This document shows positions 38,208 through 44,784 of a stretch of 64,000 nucleotides of DNA, in pieces (the stretch's first letter is position 1; every line of letters starts with the position of its first letter). Source of the DNA: Streptomyces spinoverrucosus (GTDB lineage Bacteria; Actinomycetota; Actinomycetes; Streptomycetales; Streptomycetaceae). The notes beneath the pieces were generated by a model, which saw nothing but the letters and a program-made list of their open reading frames with translations, ran no database searches and was not told where the DNA came from. Location of the stretch: contig NZ_JADPZX010000001.1 in NCBI RefSeq assembly GCF_015712165.1, positions 1,674,001 to 1,738,000 of the forward strand, written 5' to 3'. A program made the position numbers and the translations under genes.

Positions 38208-38719
38208 CGGCTTGCTCCGACGACGGGTTCGCCGCTGTCCTCGCTCAACGGCAGCGGGACGCGGCCGGTGGTGGCGCCCCGGCGGCGCAGCATCGCGGTG
38301 ACCTGGTCGACGAGCGGCGTGGAGACCGGTTCGAAGGGGAGCCCGAACGGCTTGAGGAAGTTACCGAAGACGCCTCGGTCGCCGAACACGTGGAACGGCA
38401 GCGCGAGCAGCGCCCATTCGGCACCGACCAGCCACCACCACAGGACGCCGACCGCGGCCACGCTGATGAGACTGTGCATGCTGTTGTAGAGGACGTAGTA
38501 GGCCTTGTGGATCCGCCCGTCCGGGCTGCGCCGGTAGGCGATCGCGCCGGGGATGTAGCCGATGACGTCGATGTAGAGGAAGAGCGCGATCGCCGGGATC
38601 CAGCGAATGTCCTGGAAATGTACGAGGATCAGCACGATCGTCACGGCGAACGCGATGAGGTACTCGGCCCGGTGGAGATTGAAGGTGACGGGTGACTCGA
38701 CCGGATTCTTGATGTCCAT
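38204..38719 (-). CDS. Small polytopic membrane protein, VlmO-like (candidate membrane hydrazine synthase)
   Basis: 171 residues from ATG 38719 (AAAGGGG upstream). Hydrophobic helices lie at about 18-36, 40-62 and 84-108. Polar metal-binding candidates face the membrane: D51 (LFLYIDVIGY), H71 (GRIHKAYYVLYNSMH), H82 and H110-D114 (PFHVFGDRGVFGN). It sits between the VlmH-like gene (36 bp) and the flavin reductase (TTGA overlap). Valanimycin-type pathways need a membrane-bound metallo hydrazine synthase, and this is the only cluster protein of that shape. The assignment is by context and features, not by recognised domain name. Confidence 0.6.
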   Translation of the reverse strand: MDIKNPVESPVTFNLHRAEYLIAFAVTIVLILVHFQDIRWIPAIALFLYIDVIGYIPGAIAYRRSPDGRIHKAYYVLYNSMHSLISVAAVGVLWWWLVGAEWALLALPFHVFGDRGVFGNFLKPFGLPFEPVSTPLVDQVTAMLRRRGATTGRVPLPLSEDSGEPVVGASR

Positions 38720-38755
38720 GAGGGTGCCCCTTTGACGGGAGTGCGTGCTGCGGGA

Positions 38756-39895
38756 TCAGGACAGGCGCAGCGGGCCGCCGGCGAAGTACTCGGCCAGCTC
38801 CGCCGCGACGCTCGTGCGCGAGGGCGGGTGGAAGGCGAGCGCGCGGACGGACGAGGCCAGGTGCGCCGTCTCCGGGGAGCGGATGAAGGCCATGCCGCCG
38901 AGCATCTCCACGGCCTGGTCGACGGTGGCGGTGAGGAGATCCTGGGTCGCGTAGCGCGCGGTGAGCACCGCCGCCACGGCCGCGTCGCCGTCCAGTCCGT
39001 CCGCCAGGGCCCGCGCGGTGCCCTCCACCAGCCCGACCGCCGCGTCCATCCGTACGGCGAGTGCGGCACGGTCGTGCGCGCTGCCCCGGCCGGCGGCGAG
39101 CACCTGCGCCACGAGCGCGGACGCGGCGCCGGTGTACGCGGAGGTGGCGAGGAGTTCGAACCAGCTGAAGCCGGCGGTCTGCAGGTCGTCGAGCCGGTCG
39201 TGGGCCTCGGGAGTGCTGCGGATGACGAGGTCCTCGGGCACTTCGACGTCGGTGAGGCGCACCTCGTCGCTCTGCGCCGCGGCCAGGATCGGCGTGGCCC
39301 AGAACGGCCGTGTCTCGATGCCGGGGGACGTGGCGGGGATGAGCATCAGGGCCAGGCCCGACGTGCCGTCGGCGTCCCTGACCATGACGCTGGCGGTGAG
39401 CACGTCCATGGAACGGGAGAGGCTGCACGGCTTCTTGGAGCCGTTGACCCGGTAGCCGGCGGTGCTGCGCTCGGCCACCACGGCCGGGGCCAGGATGTTC
39501 TGGTCGGTGCGGCCCTCCGCCCATCCGGAGGCGAGCAGCAGCCCGTCGGCGGCCACCGAGGTGAGCACCTTCAGCTGGGCCGGCGTGAGCCGCTCGGCCG
39601 CCTCCGCCAGCCGGAACAGCATGGCGACGGTGAAGTGGTGCATCGTCGTGGCGACACCGAGGGACGGTGAGCAGGAGGCGATGGCCCGCTGCACCCGTAC
39701 GGCGTCCAGTGGGCCGGCGGCCCTCCCGCCGTAGGAGGCGGGGACCAGGAGGCCGGGGCCGCCGTGCCGGCGGTAGAGCTCCACGACCGGGCTGTCGGGT
39801 GCCTCCCGGGTCATGAGCGGGATCTCTTCGAGAGCCGTGAGCAGCCCCGGGTGAAATCGTTCGCAGGTCTCGCGCGCTACGGTGAGGGAACGCAT
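38756..39895 (-). CDS. Acyl-CoA dehydrogenase-fold flavin monooxygenase, VlmH-like amine N-hydroxylase
   Basis: 379 residues from ATG 39895 with GAGGAGAA upstream. Acyl-CoA-dehydrogenase fold: PASYGGRAAGPLDAVRVQRAIA, LLASGWAEGRTDQNILAP, YRVNGSKKPCSLSRSMDVL and VDQAVEMLGGMAFIRSPE near the C-terminus. The usual catalytic Glu base of true dehydrogenases is not evident. With a flavin reductase in the same operon it fits the two-component N-hydroxylases (VlmH with VlmR makes isobutylhydroxylamine). It is the first gene of the operon, so it follows the repeat-rich leader and SARP-type promoter. Confidence 0.75.
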   Translation of the reverse strand: MRSLTVARETCERFHPGLLTALEEIPLMTREAPDSPVVELYRRHGGPGLLVPASYGGRAAGPLDAVRVQRAIASCSPSLGVATTMHHFTVAMLFRLAEAAERLTPAQLKVLTSVAADGLLLASGWAEGRTDQNILAPAVVAERSTAGYRVNGSKKPCSLSRSMDVLTASVMVRDADGTSGLALMLIPATSPGIETRPFWATPILAAAQSDEVRLTDVEVPEDLVIRSTPEAHDRLDDLQTAGFSWFELLATSAYTGAASALVAQVLAAGRGSAHDRAALAVRMDAAVGLVEGTARALADGLDGDAAVAAVLTARYATQDLLTATVDQAVEMLGGMAFIRSPETAHLASSVRALAFHPPSRTSVAAELAEYFAGGPLRLS

Positions 39896-39912
39896 GAAGA
39901 GAATTCTCCTCG

Positions 39913-39960
39913 CTTACCGAGAACATTACTTACGGAGAACATTGCTTACCGAGAACGTTG
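39913..39960 (-). repeat. Three tandem 16-bp repeats in the VlmH-like operon leader
   Basis: Three direct copies are CTTACCGAGAACATTA, CTTACGGAGAACATTG and CTTACCGAGAACGTTG (plus strand). They lie directly upstream of the ribosome site, next to a GAGAATTCTC palindrome (39899-39908). The inferred promoter -10 (40023-40028) is upstream, so the repeats would lie in the 5' untranslated RNA. Function unknown; an operator or RNA element are both possible. Confidence 0.8.
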
Positions 39961-40022
39961 GGGAATGCCGGGCGGGGCTGCCGGGAGAAGGATCCTCGGG
40001 GACATCCCGCGCATTCGCAGGA

Positions 40023-40066
40023 ATTCTTGCACCCGCCGCCTGACTCATCCCTGACACTGCCCTGAC
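40023..40066 (-). promoter_or_regulatory. SARP-type promoter of the VlmH-like operon
   Basis: On the plus strand CCTGAC occurs at 40039, 40050 and 40061, exactly 11 bp apart (minus strand GTCAGG). From the last GTCAG, 16 bp lead to AAGAAT (minus strand, 40028-40023), a -10-like hexamer. Direct heptamers at 11-bp period just ahead of the -10 are the known layout of SARP activator sites. Confidence 0.65.
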
Positions 40067-40087
40067 CAGGAGATCCGCCCAGGCGGT

Positions 40088-40115
40088 ACTGATATTTCAC
40101 TGACCCGGTACTGAC
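40088..40115. promoter_or_regulatory. Second SARP-type triple repeat in the divergent intergenic region
   Basis: ACTGA(T/C) occurs at 40088, 40099 and 40110, again at an exact 11-bp period. It lies between the VlmH-like operon promoter and the DUF2156 gene. No -10 with the spacing seen at the other sites was found, so which promoter it serves is not clear. Confidence 0.55.
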
Positions 40116-40205
40116 CTGCGGGGTGGTCGGTCTTGTGGCCGGGAGCAGGGAATGTGATAACCGGTATGGGCGAACCTGGCCGGCTAGCGAGACGGGACCT
40201 CTCAC

Positions 40206-41201
40206 ATGACCGAGACAATTCCGGAGACGGACATCGCGCTGGACGCGATCCGGCGTTATCCGGACGCGGACAATCCGAGTGCGTATTTCGCGTTCAACGA
40301 GGGCAACAGCTATTTCCGGCTGCCGGATGCACCCGGCGTGATCGTCTATCGGGAGGTGGGCCGCTACTTCGTGCAGTTCGGCGGGCCGTTCGCACCCGCG
40401 GAGAGCCGGGCACGCCTGCTCGCCGCGTTCGTGGCGCTCGCCGCCCGCAGCGGGCGGGAGATCGTCTCCGTGCAACTGCAGGGCAAGGACGCCGACATCT
40501 ATGTGGAGCAGGGGTTCACGGTCAACCAGATGGGCGCCTCGTACGTCGTGGACCTGGACGGCTTCACCTTGGCGGGCACCCGGTTCATGCAGCTGCGCAA
40601 CAAGATCTCGCGGGCACTGCGTTCGGGCCTGACGATCCGTGAGGCGCCGTTCGAGGAGTGGGAGAAGGCCGTGTGCGCGCTGGACGCGGCCTGGCTGACG
40701 ACCAAGGGGGACGGGGTGAAGCCGCTGGAGTTCCTGGTGGGACAGACCGGGGGGCGGTACCAGTCGCTGCGCCGGCTGTTCGTCGCCGAGCGCGAGGGGG
40801 GGCTGATCGGGTACGTGTCGTACGCGCCGGTGTACGGCTCCCGGGCGGGCTGGATGCACGACCTCAGCCGGCGGCAGCCGGACTCCCCGCCGGGAGTGAT
40901 GGAGGCGGTGAACAAGGCGGCGATCGAGGTGTTCCGCGCGGAGGGGACGCGCTGGCTGCACTTCGGGTTCACCCCTTTCACGTCACTGACCGCCCCTCAG
41001 TTCCCGGGTTACAGCAAGGCGTTCCACTGGTTCATGAGCCACCTGTGGGAGCACGGGGCGCACATCTACCCCGCCCGTACGCAGCTCGACTACAAGGAGA
41101 AGTGGGCGCCGAGCGTCGTCCTGCCCGAGTACATCGCCTTCCAGCGCCGCGCGAGCCTGCCGGCCCTGGTGCACGTGTTCCGCGCCTGCAACGCCGTCTG
41201 A
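40206..41201 (+). CDS. DUF2156/VlmA-like aminoacyl-tRNA-dependent transferase
   Basis: 331 residues from ATG 40206. It is a DUF2156-type double-GNAT protein, as in the C-terminal domain of MprF: YFAFNEGNSYFRLPDAPGVIVYREVGRYFVQFGGP, NKISRALRSGLTIREAPFEEW, GYVSYAPVYGSRAGWMHDLSRR and HFGFTPFTSL. There is no membrane domain. VlmA, of this family, moves serine from seryl-tRNA to isobutylhydroxylamine in valanimycin synthesis. Here it is divergent from the N-hydroxylase operon and 2.3 kb from a serine-type tRNA-like gene, which strongly suggests the same chemistry. Confidence 0.8.
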   Translation: MTETIPETDIALDAIRRYPDADNPSAYFAFNEGNSYFRLPDAPGVIVYREVGRYFVQFGGPFAPAESRARLLAAFVALAARSGREIVSVQLQGKDADIYVEQGFTVNQMGASYVVDLDGFTLAGTRFMQLRNKISRALRSGLTIREAPFEEWEKAVCALDAAWLTTKGDGVKPLEFLVGQTGGRYQSLRRLFVAEREGGLIGYVSYAPVYGSRAGWMHDLSRRQPDSPPGVMEAVNKAAIEVFRAEGTRWLHFGFTPFTSLTAPQFPGYSKAFHWFMSHLWEHGAHIYPARTQLDYKEKWAPSVVLPEYIAFQRRASLPALVHVFRACNAV

Positions 41202-41279
41202 ACGGGTCGGATGCGTCCGTCTTCGCAGCAAGTCGCAGTACGTCAGAGACTCACGGACTCAGAGAGTCGAGGTGATCCC

Positions 41280-41453
41280 GTGTCGGAGGAGAACTCCGAG
41301 GAGATCGAGGTCCAGGGCAGGAAGGTCGTCGAGCTGTTCACCGCGTGCGCGGCGGCTCCCGACGACCTGGCCGCGGCCGAGGCGGCCGACGCCGCGCTCG
41401 CCGAGCTGGAGGTGCTGTTGCGGGACGCGGAGGAGGAAGAGCTGGCTGGGTAG
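41280..41453 (+). CDS. Small acidic helical protein, 57 aa
   Basis: GTG 41280 with GAGGTGA upstream at good distance. The peptide is highly acidic and helical (EENSEEIEVQGRKVVELFTA, then Ala/Asp/Glu-rich to LLRDAEEEELAG). It follows the DUF2156 gene by 78 bp on the same strand and ends just before a strong hairpin, so it is probably co-transcribed. No family is recognised; an adaptor or small regulatory subunit is conceivable. Confidence 0.6.
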   Translation: MSEENSEEIEVQGRKVVELFTACAAAPDDLAAAEAADAALAELEVLLRDAEEEELAG

Positions 41454-41474
41454 CGCCCGAGGATCTCGAAACGC

Positions 41475-41505
41475 CGACGGCCCGTCCGATGGGGACGGGC
41501 CGTCG
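41475..41505. terminator. Hairpin terminator between convergent genes
   Basis: Perfect 13-bp inverted repeat CGACGGCCCGTCC / GGACGGGCCGTCG with a 5-base loop. No T-run follows, as is usual in Streptomyces. It separates the 57-residue protein gene (+) from the 41554-42048 gene (-) and may serve both. Confidence 0.75.
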
Positions 41506-41553
41506 ACGTGCGTGAGGGACCACCGACGCACATTGCGGTGCCCGCGGGTTCTC

Positions 41554-42048
41554 TCAGGCCGCGGGCACCCTCGTGGCGCGCTCGCGGGTCAGCACGGCGA
41601 CCAGGAGATCCTGTACGCCCGGTCCCGGGCCGGTGGCGTGGAGGTGGTGGACGTCGGGGTTGACAGTTCGGCAGTCGATCAGGAGGGCGCGGCCGGGCGG
41701 GAGGTCCGCCGTCCAGCAGGGGTCGGTGGCGCCGGCGGGGACCAGGCGCGGGCCGCCACCCCTCGCGCCCTCCTGGCGTATCACGGCCAGCAGCAGGAAC
41801 TCGCAGTCGTCCCACCGGGGCAGCCGGGCCCGGACGGGCTCGCCCACGGGCACCACGGTCTGCAGTCGATGGGCCTCGATGCGCCAGTCCGCGTCCACGT
41901 CGATCCACGGACCCACGAGCAGCCGGCGCAGCAGCCCGGCGACGTCGGACGCCGACGGCCGACCGGGGCCGTCGGGTCCGACGGTCACCGGTCGTGCCTG
42001 GTCCACCGCGAAGAACCAGTCGTCGTCGGCCGTCCAGGTCATCCGCAT
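41554..42048 (-). CDS. Hypothetical protein, 164 aa (start uncertain)
   Basis: No recognised family. The sequence looks folded: TADDDWFFAVDQARPVTVG, LLRRLLVGPWIDVDADWRIEAHRLQTVVPVGEPV, and CEFLLLAVIRQEGARGG. ATG 42048 is the first start in frame, but the frame also reads sensibly upstream (GYVLADLPPLPAGLLDG) without any ATG/GTG/TTG, while a GTG with a GGGAGA site exists near 42155 in another frame. A one-base change in the G-run near 42140 would join them, giving a protein about 36 residues longer. It follows the diiron oxidase gene on the same strand. Confidence 0.55.
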   Translation of the reverse strand: MRMTWTADDDWFFAVDQARPVTVGPDGPGRPSASDVAGLLRRLLVGPWIDVDADWRIEAHRLQTVVPVGEPVRARLPRWDDCEFLLLAVIRQEGARGGGPRLVPAGATDPCWTADLPPGRALLIDCRTVNPDVHHLHATGPGPGVQDLLVAVLTRERATRVPAA

Positions 42049-42169
42049 CCGGAGCCCCCGGGCCCCCGGCGCCGGGCTGCCGCAACCGTCCAGCAGGCCC
42101 GCCGGCAGGGGCGGGAGGTCGGCGAGGACGTAGCCCCCGCGGGGCGGGGCACGGCACGCTCTCCCGGAC

Positions 42170-43240
42170 TCAGCTCGCGCCGGCGTGCGCGGGCCCGGCG
42201 GACCGCCCCACCCGGGCGAGCCGCTCGTCGAGGTGCCGGGCGGAGGAGTTGACCCGCCACAGGGCGCCGCGGGCTATGCCGCGCCGCATGTAGGGCGAGC
42301 CGGCCGACGGGACGACCACGTTGTGGAACCAGCCGGCGGCGTGCTGGGAGTCGATGGTGATGTGCAGCCGGTGGTAGGTGATGCCGACCTCGGGCAGGCC
42401 GAGCCGCTCCCAGGCCCGCACCACGTTGCGGAACCGGTCGGGTGCCAGCCACTCGGTCATGCCGAGGAATCCGACGGCCTCGGGGTAGAGGTGCCGGTAG
42501 CGGCACAGCAGCACGGCCAGGTTCCCGGAGAGCAGGTCGGTCGCGGTCATCGCGCTCTCCAGCTCGGCCTCGCCGATGTCGAACACCTCGTAGATCTTGT
42601 TGAAGAGGTGCGTGTGGACGTTCTCGGGTTCGCCGTTGCCCATCTCGTCCCAGTAGTTGCCGGCGATCTCCATCTTGCTCGGCCCGACCGTACCCACCTG
42701 CATCATCGCGAGGAAGTCGTCGAACCTGCCGTCGACGAGGGACTCCTGGATGACGTAGGTGCGCAGGTCGTCGCGGTCGGCGTCGCGGTTGATGAAGTCC
42801 AGGTAGTAGGGGTGCTTGTAGGCCCGGTGGGACCGCACCAGCCCCTTGAGCCAGGACAGGAACTGCTTGGGGTCGTCGGGCGCCTCCTCCAGGGTGCCCG
42901 GTTCGATCCAGCCGTCCTCAGCAGCGATCGTCGCGGTCTCCAGCAGCCGGGTGACCTCGTGGAGCACGACGGATCCCTCGGCGCTGGGCCGCTCGGGAAT
43001 CTGCATGATCGTCTGGTAGATGCGCGACAGCAGCAGCTGCTGTGCGTGGTGCGCCTCGGCGGAGCCCTTGGCGGCCGCCTCGTTCAGCTCGGTCACGGCC
43101 GCGACCACGCGCTCGCGCTCGCTCCGGCGGGTCCGGTCGATCTCCTCGGCGGGGACCGACAGCCAGGACGAGACCTCGTCCACGATCTCCGCGTGGCCTG
43201 ACGCGCCGGTCGCCGCCAGGGCGGTGTCATTGCTGAGCAC
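42170..43240 (-). CDS. Haem-oxygenase-like diiron oxidase (HDO) family protein
   Basis: 356 residues from GTG 43240 with GGAG 5 bases upstream. All-helical iron-containing redox enzyme family: VVLHEVTRLLETATIAAEDG, SHRAYKHPYYLDFINRDADRDDL, GEPENVHTHLFNKIYEVF, and a final YHRLHITIDSQHAAGWFHNVV helix with His/Asp/His typical of the HDO metal site. HDO enzymes include N-oxygenases such as SznF, so a role in N-oxidation of the cluster product is plausible. It lies downstream of the tRNA-like gene on the same strand, beyond a terminator-like hairpin. Confidence 0.75.
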   Translation of the reverse strand: MLSNDTALAATGASGHAEIVDEVSSWLSVPAEEIDRTRRSERERVVAAVTELNEAAAKGSAEAHHAQQLLLSRIYQTIMQIPERPSAEGSVVLHEVTRLLETATIAAEDGWIEPGTLEEAPDDPKQFLSWLKGLVRSHRAYKHPYYLDFINRDADRDDLRTYVIQESLVDGRFDDFLAMMQVGTVGPSKMEIAGNYWDEMGNGEPENVHTHLFNKIYEVFDIGEAELESAMTATDLLSGNLAVLLCRYRHLYPEAVGFLGMTEWLAPDRFRNVVRAWERLGLPEVGITYHRLHITIDSQHAAGWFHNVVVPSAGSPYMRRGIARGALWRVNSSARHLDERLARVGRSAGPAHAGAS

Positions 43241-43407
43241 GCCTACTCCAATCTTTGGGTCTCTCGGGATTCGACGCTCGATCGCATCGCGCCGGGACGT
43301 GGATTGAATACGGCACCGTCGACGGGAATCCATGGGCACCTGGATCGGAGGCGGTGCGCGAAACGGTAGGCCAACTGGCCTGTTCCGTCCGGCCGTCACG
43401 CCAAAGA

Positions 43408-43440
43408 CACGCGCATCCTGAGAAATTCGGGATGCGCGTG
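43408..43440 (-). terminator. Terminator hairpin just downstream of the tRNA-like gene
   Basis: Perfect 11-bp arms CACGCGCATCC (43408-43418) and GGATGCGCGTG (43430-43440) with an 11-base loop. It begins 17 bases after the tRNA 3' end (minus direction), and on that strand is followed by GTCTTTGG, a weak T tract. This would end the tRNA transcript before the diiron oxidase gene. Confidence 0.75.
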
Positions 43441-43456
43441 CCTGGGTGAGCGCCAG

Positions 43457-43545
43457 CGGAGAGGGCAGGATTCGAACCTGCGCGGGCATAACCCGACCGG
43501 TGAGTACCCCACCGGACCCCATTCGGCCGCTTTGGGTACCTCTCC
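43457..43545 (-). tRNA. Serine-type class II tRNA-like gene with aberrant anticodon arm
   Basis: Minus strand, 89 nt. Acceptor stem GGAGAGG/CCTCTCC is a perfect 7 bp with G73 (the serine discriminator). TA at 8-9; D arm CCCA-AAGCGGCCGAA-TGGG with the conserved GG; long variable arm CGGG-TTATG-CCCG; T arm GCAGG-TTCGAAT-CCTGC perfect. CCA is not encoded. The anticodon arm is abnormal: CCGGTG/CACCGG pairs six bases around GGGTACT, lacking U33 and any serine anticodon in register. A T-ACT (serine) reading is possible only with a mispaired stem. Seryl-tRNA synthetase reads the acceptor and variable arms, so charging is plausible but decoding is not. It could alternatively be a degenerate pseudogene. 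Confidence 0.75.
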
Positions 43546-43565
43546 AACGGCCTTTCGTTGCTCAT

Positions 43566-43609
43566 AGCTTGGCACACCCGTACTGACACGCCCCTGATAG
43601 AAAACTGAG
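43566..43609 (-). promoter_or_regulatory. SARP-type promoter of the tRNA-like gene
   Basis: CTGAC 43583, CTGAT 43594 and CTGAG 43605 (plus strand) are at an exact 11-bp period. On the minus strand the last GTCAG is 16 bp before CAAGCT (43571-43566), the same spacing as at the VlmH-like operon. The inferred transcript start is about 14 bases before the tRNA 5' end at 43545. Confidence 0.65.
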
Positions 43610-43637
43610 CGGCGAGCGGCATCTCGGAAGGTCCGAT

Positions 43638-43669
43638 ATCAGGAGGCCATCAGTGGCGCCTGGGATAGT
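43638..43669 (+). promoter_or_regulatory. SARP-type promoter of the cupin gene
   Basis: ATCAG at 43638 and 43649 are 11 bp apart, and GATAGT (43664-43669) follows the second by 15 bp. The cupin start is 76 bp downstream. The site is back-to-back with the tRNA promoter. Confidence 0.55.
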
Positions 43670-43744
43670 GGCGGCAAGGCAGGGCCCGCGGCCCGGTGGA
43701 TTCGCCGCGCGGGCGCCGAGGTTTCACCACAGAGGAGATGTCCG

Positions 43745-44125
43745 GTGAGCGCTGAGACCCGCAAAATACCCGTGTCGCGGCTCTACAACGACGAGCACGG
43801 GGAATCGCACTTCATCGAGGAGACCCTGGAGGTGACCGCGGCTAATTTCGCTCCGCCGGCGCCGCCGATCTACGTCTCCGAGGGCGTGCCGGCCAAGCAG
43901 ACCGTCTACCTGTTCCTGCCGGCCGGCTACGAGGGGGACTTCCACCCCGCGCCGCGCCGCCAGATCATGACCCTCATCAGCGGCTCGCTGGAGTGCAGCG
44001 TCAGCGACGGCACGACGCGCCTGTTCTCGCCGGGCAACACCCAGCTGGTGGAGGACACCGTGGGCAAGGGGCACGCCACCAAGGCGCTGGAGGACTGCGT
44101 GATGGTGGTCTCCCAGCTGGACTAG
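43745..44125 (+). CDS. Cupin-domain protein
   Basis: 126 residues from GTG 43745, preceded by AGGAGATG. A single small beta-barrel: FLPAGYEGDFHPAPRRQIMTLISGSLECSVSDG then FSPGNTQLVEDTVGKGHATKAL. The His in DFHPAPRRQ and in GKGHATK could bind metal. Cupins take part in N-N bond formation in other pathways, but usually fused to a MetRS-like domain; this one stands alone. Its role in the cluster is not known. Confidence 0.75.
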   Translation: MSAETRKIPVSRLYNDEHGESHFIEETLEVTAANFAPPAPPIYVSEGVPAKQTVYLFLPAGYEGDFHPAPRRQIMTLISGSLECSVSDGTTRLFSPGNTQLVEDTVGKGHATKALEDCVMVVSQLD

Positions 44126-44153
44126 GTGCGCTGTCCGCTGTCCTGGGACGGCC

Positions 44154-44193
44154 GACCGGGCGGGTGCCGCGGCTGCGCGGCGCCCGCCCGGTC
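44154..44193. terminator. Long hairpin between convergent cupin and SnoaL-like genes
   Basis: Outer arms GACCGGGCGGG (44154-44164) and CCCGCCCGGTC (44183-44193) with an inner GCCGCG/CGCGGC stem form a nearly continuous 17-bp hairpin with a 4-base loop. It lies in the gap between the two gene ends and is likely a bidirectional terminator. Confidence 0.75.
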
Positions 44194-44212
44194 GTCGTGC
44201 CCGTCGGGCGAC

Positions 44213-44569
44213 TCAGCCCTTGACGTAGCCGAAACTCTCCACGATCCGGCCGTTCTTCAGCCTGGTCACGTTGACGCCCCGGACGAAGTCCTGCGGGCCG
44301 GAGCCCCAGCGCAGCGTCCAGCGGCACACGGCCCGTTCACCGGCCGCCCACACCTCCTCGGGCACGAACTCCAGGTTCTTGTTGCCGGCGATCTGGGACC
44401 AGAATTCCAGGCACTCGGCATAGCCCTTGTGCCGTGAACCGTCCGGCGCCGGACCGGAGTTCTCCAGGTAGCAGTCCTCGGCGAGCAGATCCCTCAGAAG
44501 ACTGGGATCGTGTTCCCGGAACGCCCGATTGAACTGATCGATAACGGCAAGCGTCTGCTCATCTGACAT
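44213..44569 (-). CDS. SnoaL-like / NTF2-like protein
   Basis: 118 residues from ATG 44569 (GAGGGG upstream). NTF2-like fold: AVIDQFNRAFREHDPSLLRDLLAEDCYLENSGPAPDG, then YAECLEFWSQIAGN and FVRGVNVTRLKNGRIVESFGYVKG. Such proteins act as small cyclases, isomerases or ligand-binding subunits in secondary metabolism. Another NTF2-like protein is encoded at 61989-62441, so the cluster has two. Confidence 0.78.
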   Translation of the reverse strand: MSDEQTLAVIDQFNRAFREHDPSLLRDLLAEDCYLENSGPAPDGSRHKGYAECLEFWSQIAGNKNLEFVPEEVWAAGERAVCRWTLRWGSGPQDFVRGVNVTRLKNGRIVESFGYVKG

Positions 44570-44745
44570 TGCCCCTCGTACACCCTCCTGTCGGTCCGGC
44601 ACAGCGCCGGAATGACCGAACACCGCTACGACCGCGAAACGGCTGTGGGGGGTGCCGTGCGGGCACGTCTCACATTGTCCGAACGCGGTCGCAGGAAAGT
44701 CATACCGCGCCGGACGCGATCTCGTCCAAGCCCAAGTGCCCGACG

Positions 44746-44778
44746 GTCAGCCGGTTGTCAGCCAATACGCCATACCGT
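44746..44778 (+). promoter_or_regulatory. SARP-type promoter of the PLP decarboxylase gene
   Basis: GTCAG at 44746 and 44757 are 11 bp apart; TACCGT (44773-44778) follows the second by 16 bp, the same distance as at two other cluster promoters. The ATG at 44785 is only 6 bases past the hexamer, so the mRNA is probably leaderless or nearly so. Confidence 0.65.
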
Positions 44779-44784
44779 GAGGTC

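Noticed and set aside
39896..40205. Short open frames in the divergent gap
   Set aside because: They lack ribosome sites and codon bias; the gap is better explained by repeats and promoter sites.
40206..41201. FemX-type peptidoglycan bridge enzyme
   Set aside because: The sequence fits DUF2156 rather than Fem proteins in its motifs, and its neighbours are N-N bond genes, so a VlmA-like role fits better. Fem-like activity remains a formal alternative.
43457..43545. Reading the RNA as a tRNA-Tyr from the central GTA of the loop
   Set aside because: The loop lacks U33, the discriminator is G rather than A, and the acceptor and D arms match serine tRNAs, so Tyr identity is not supported.
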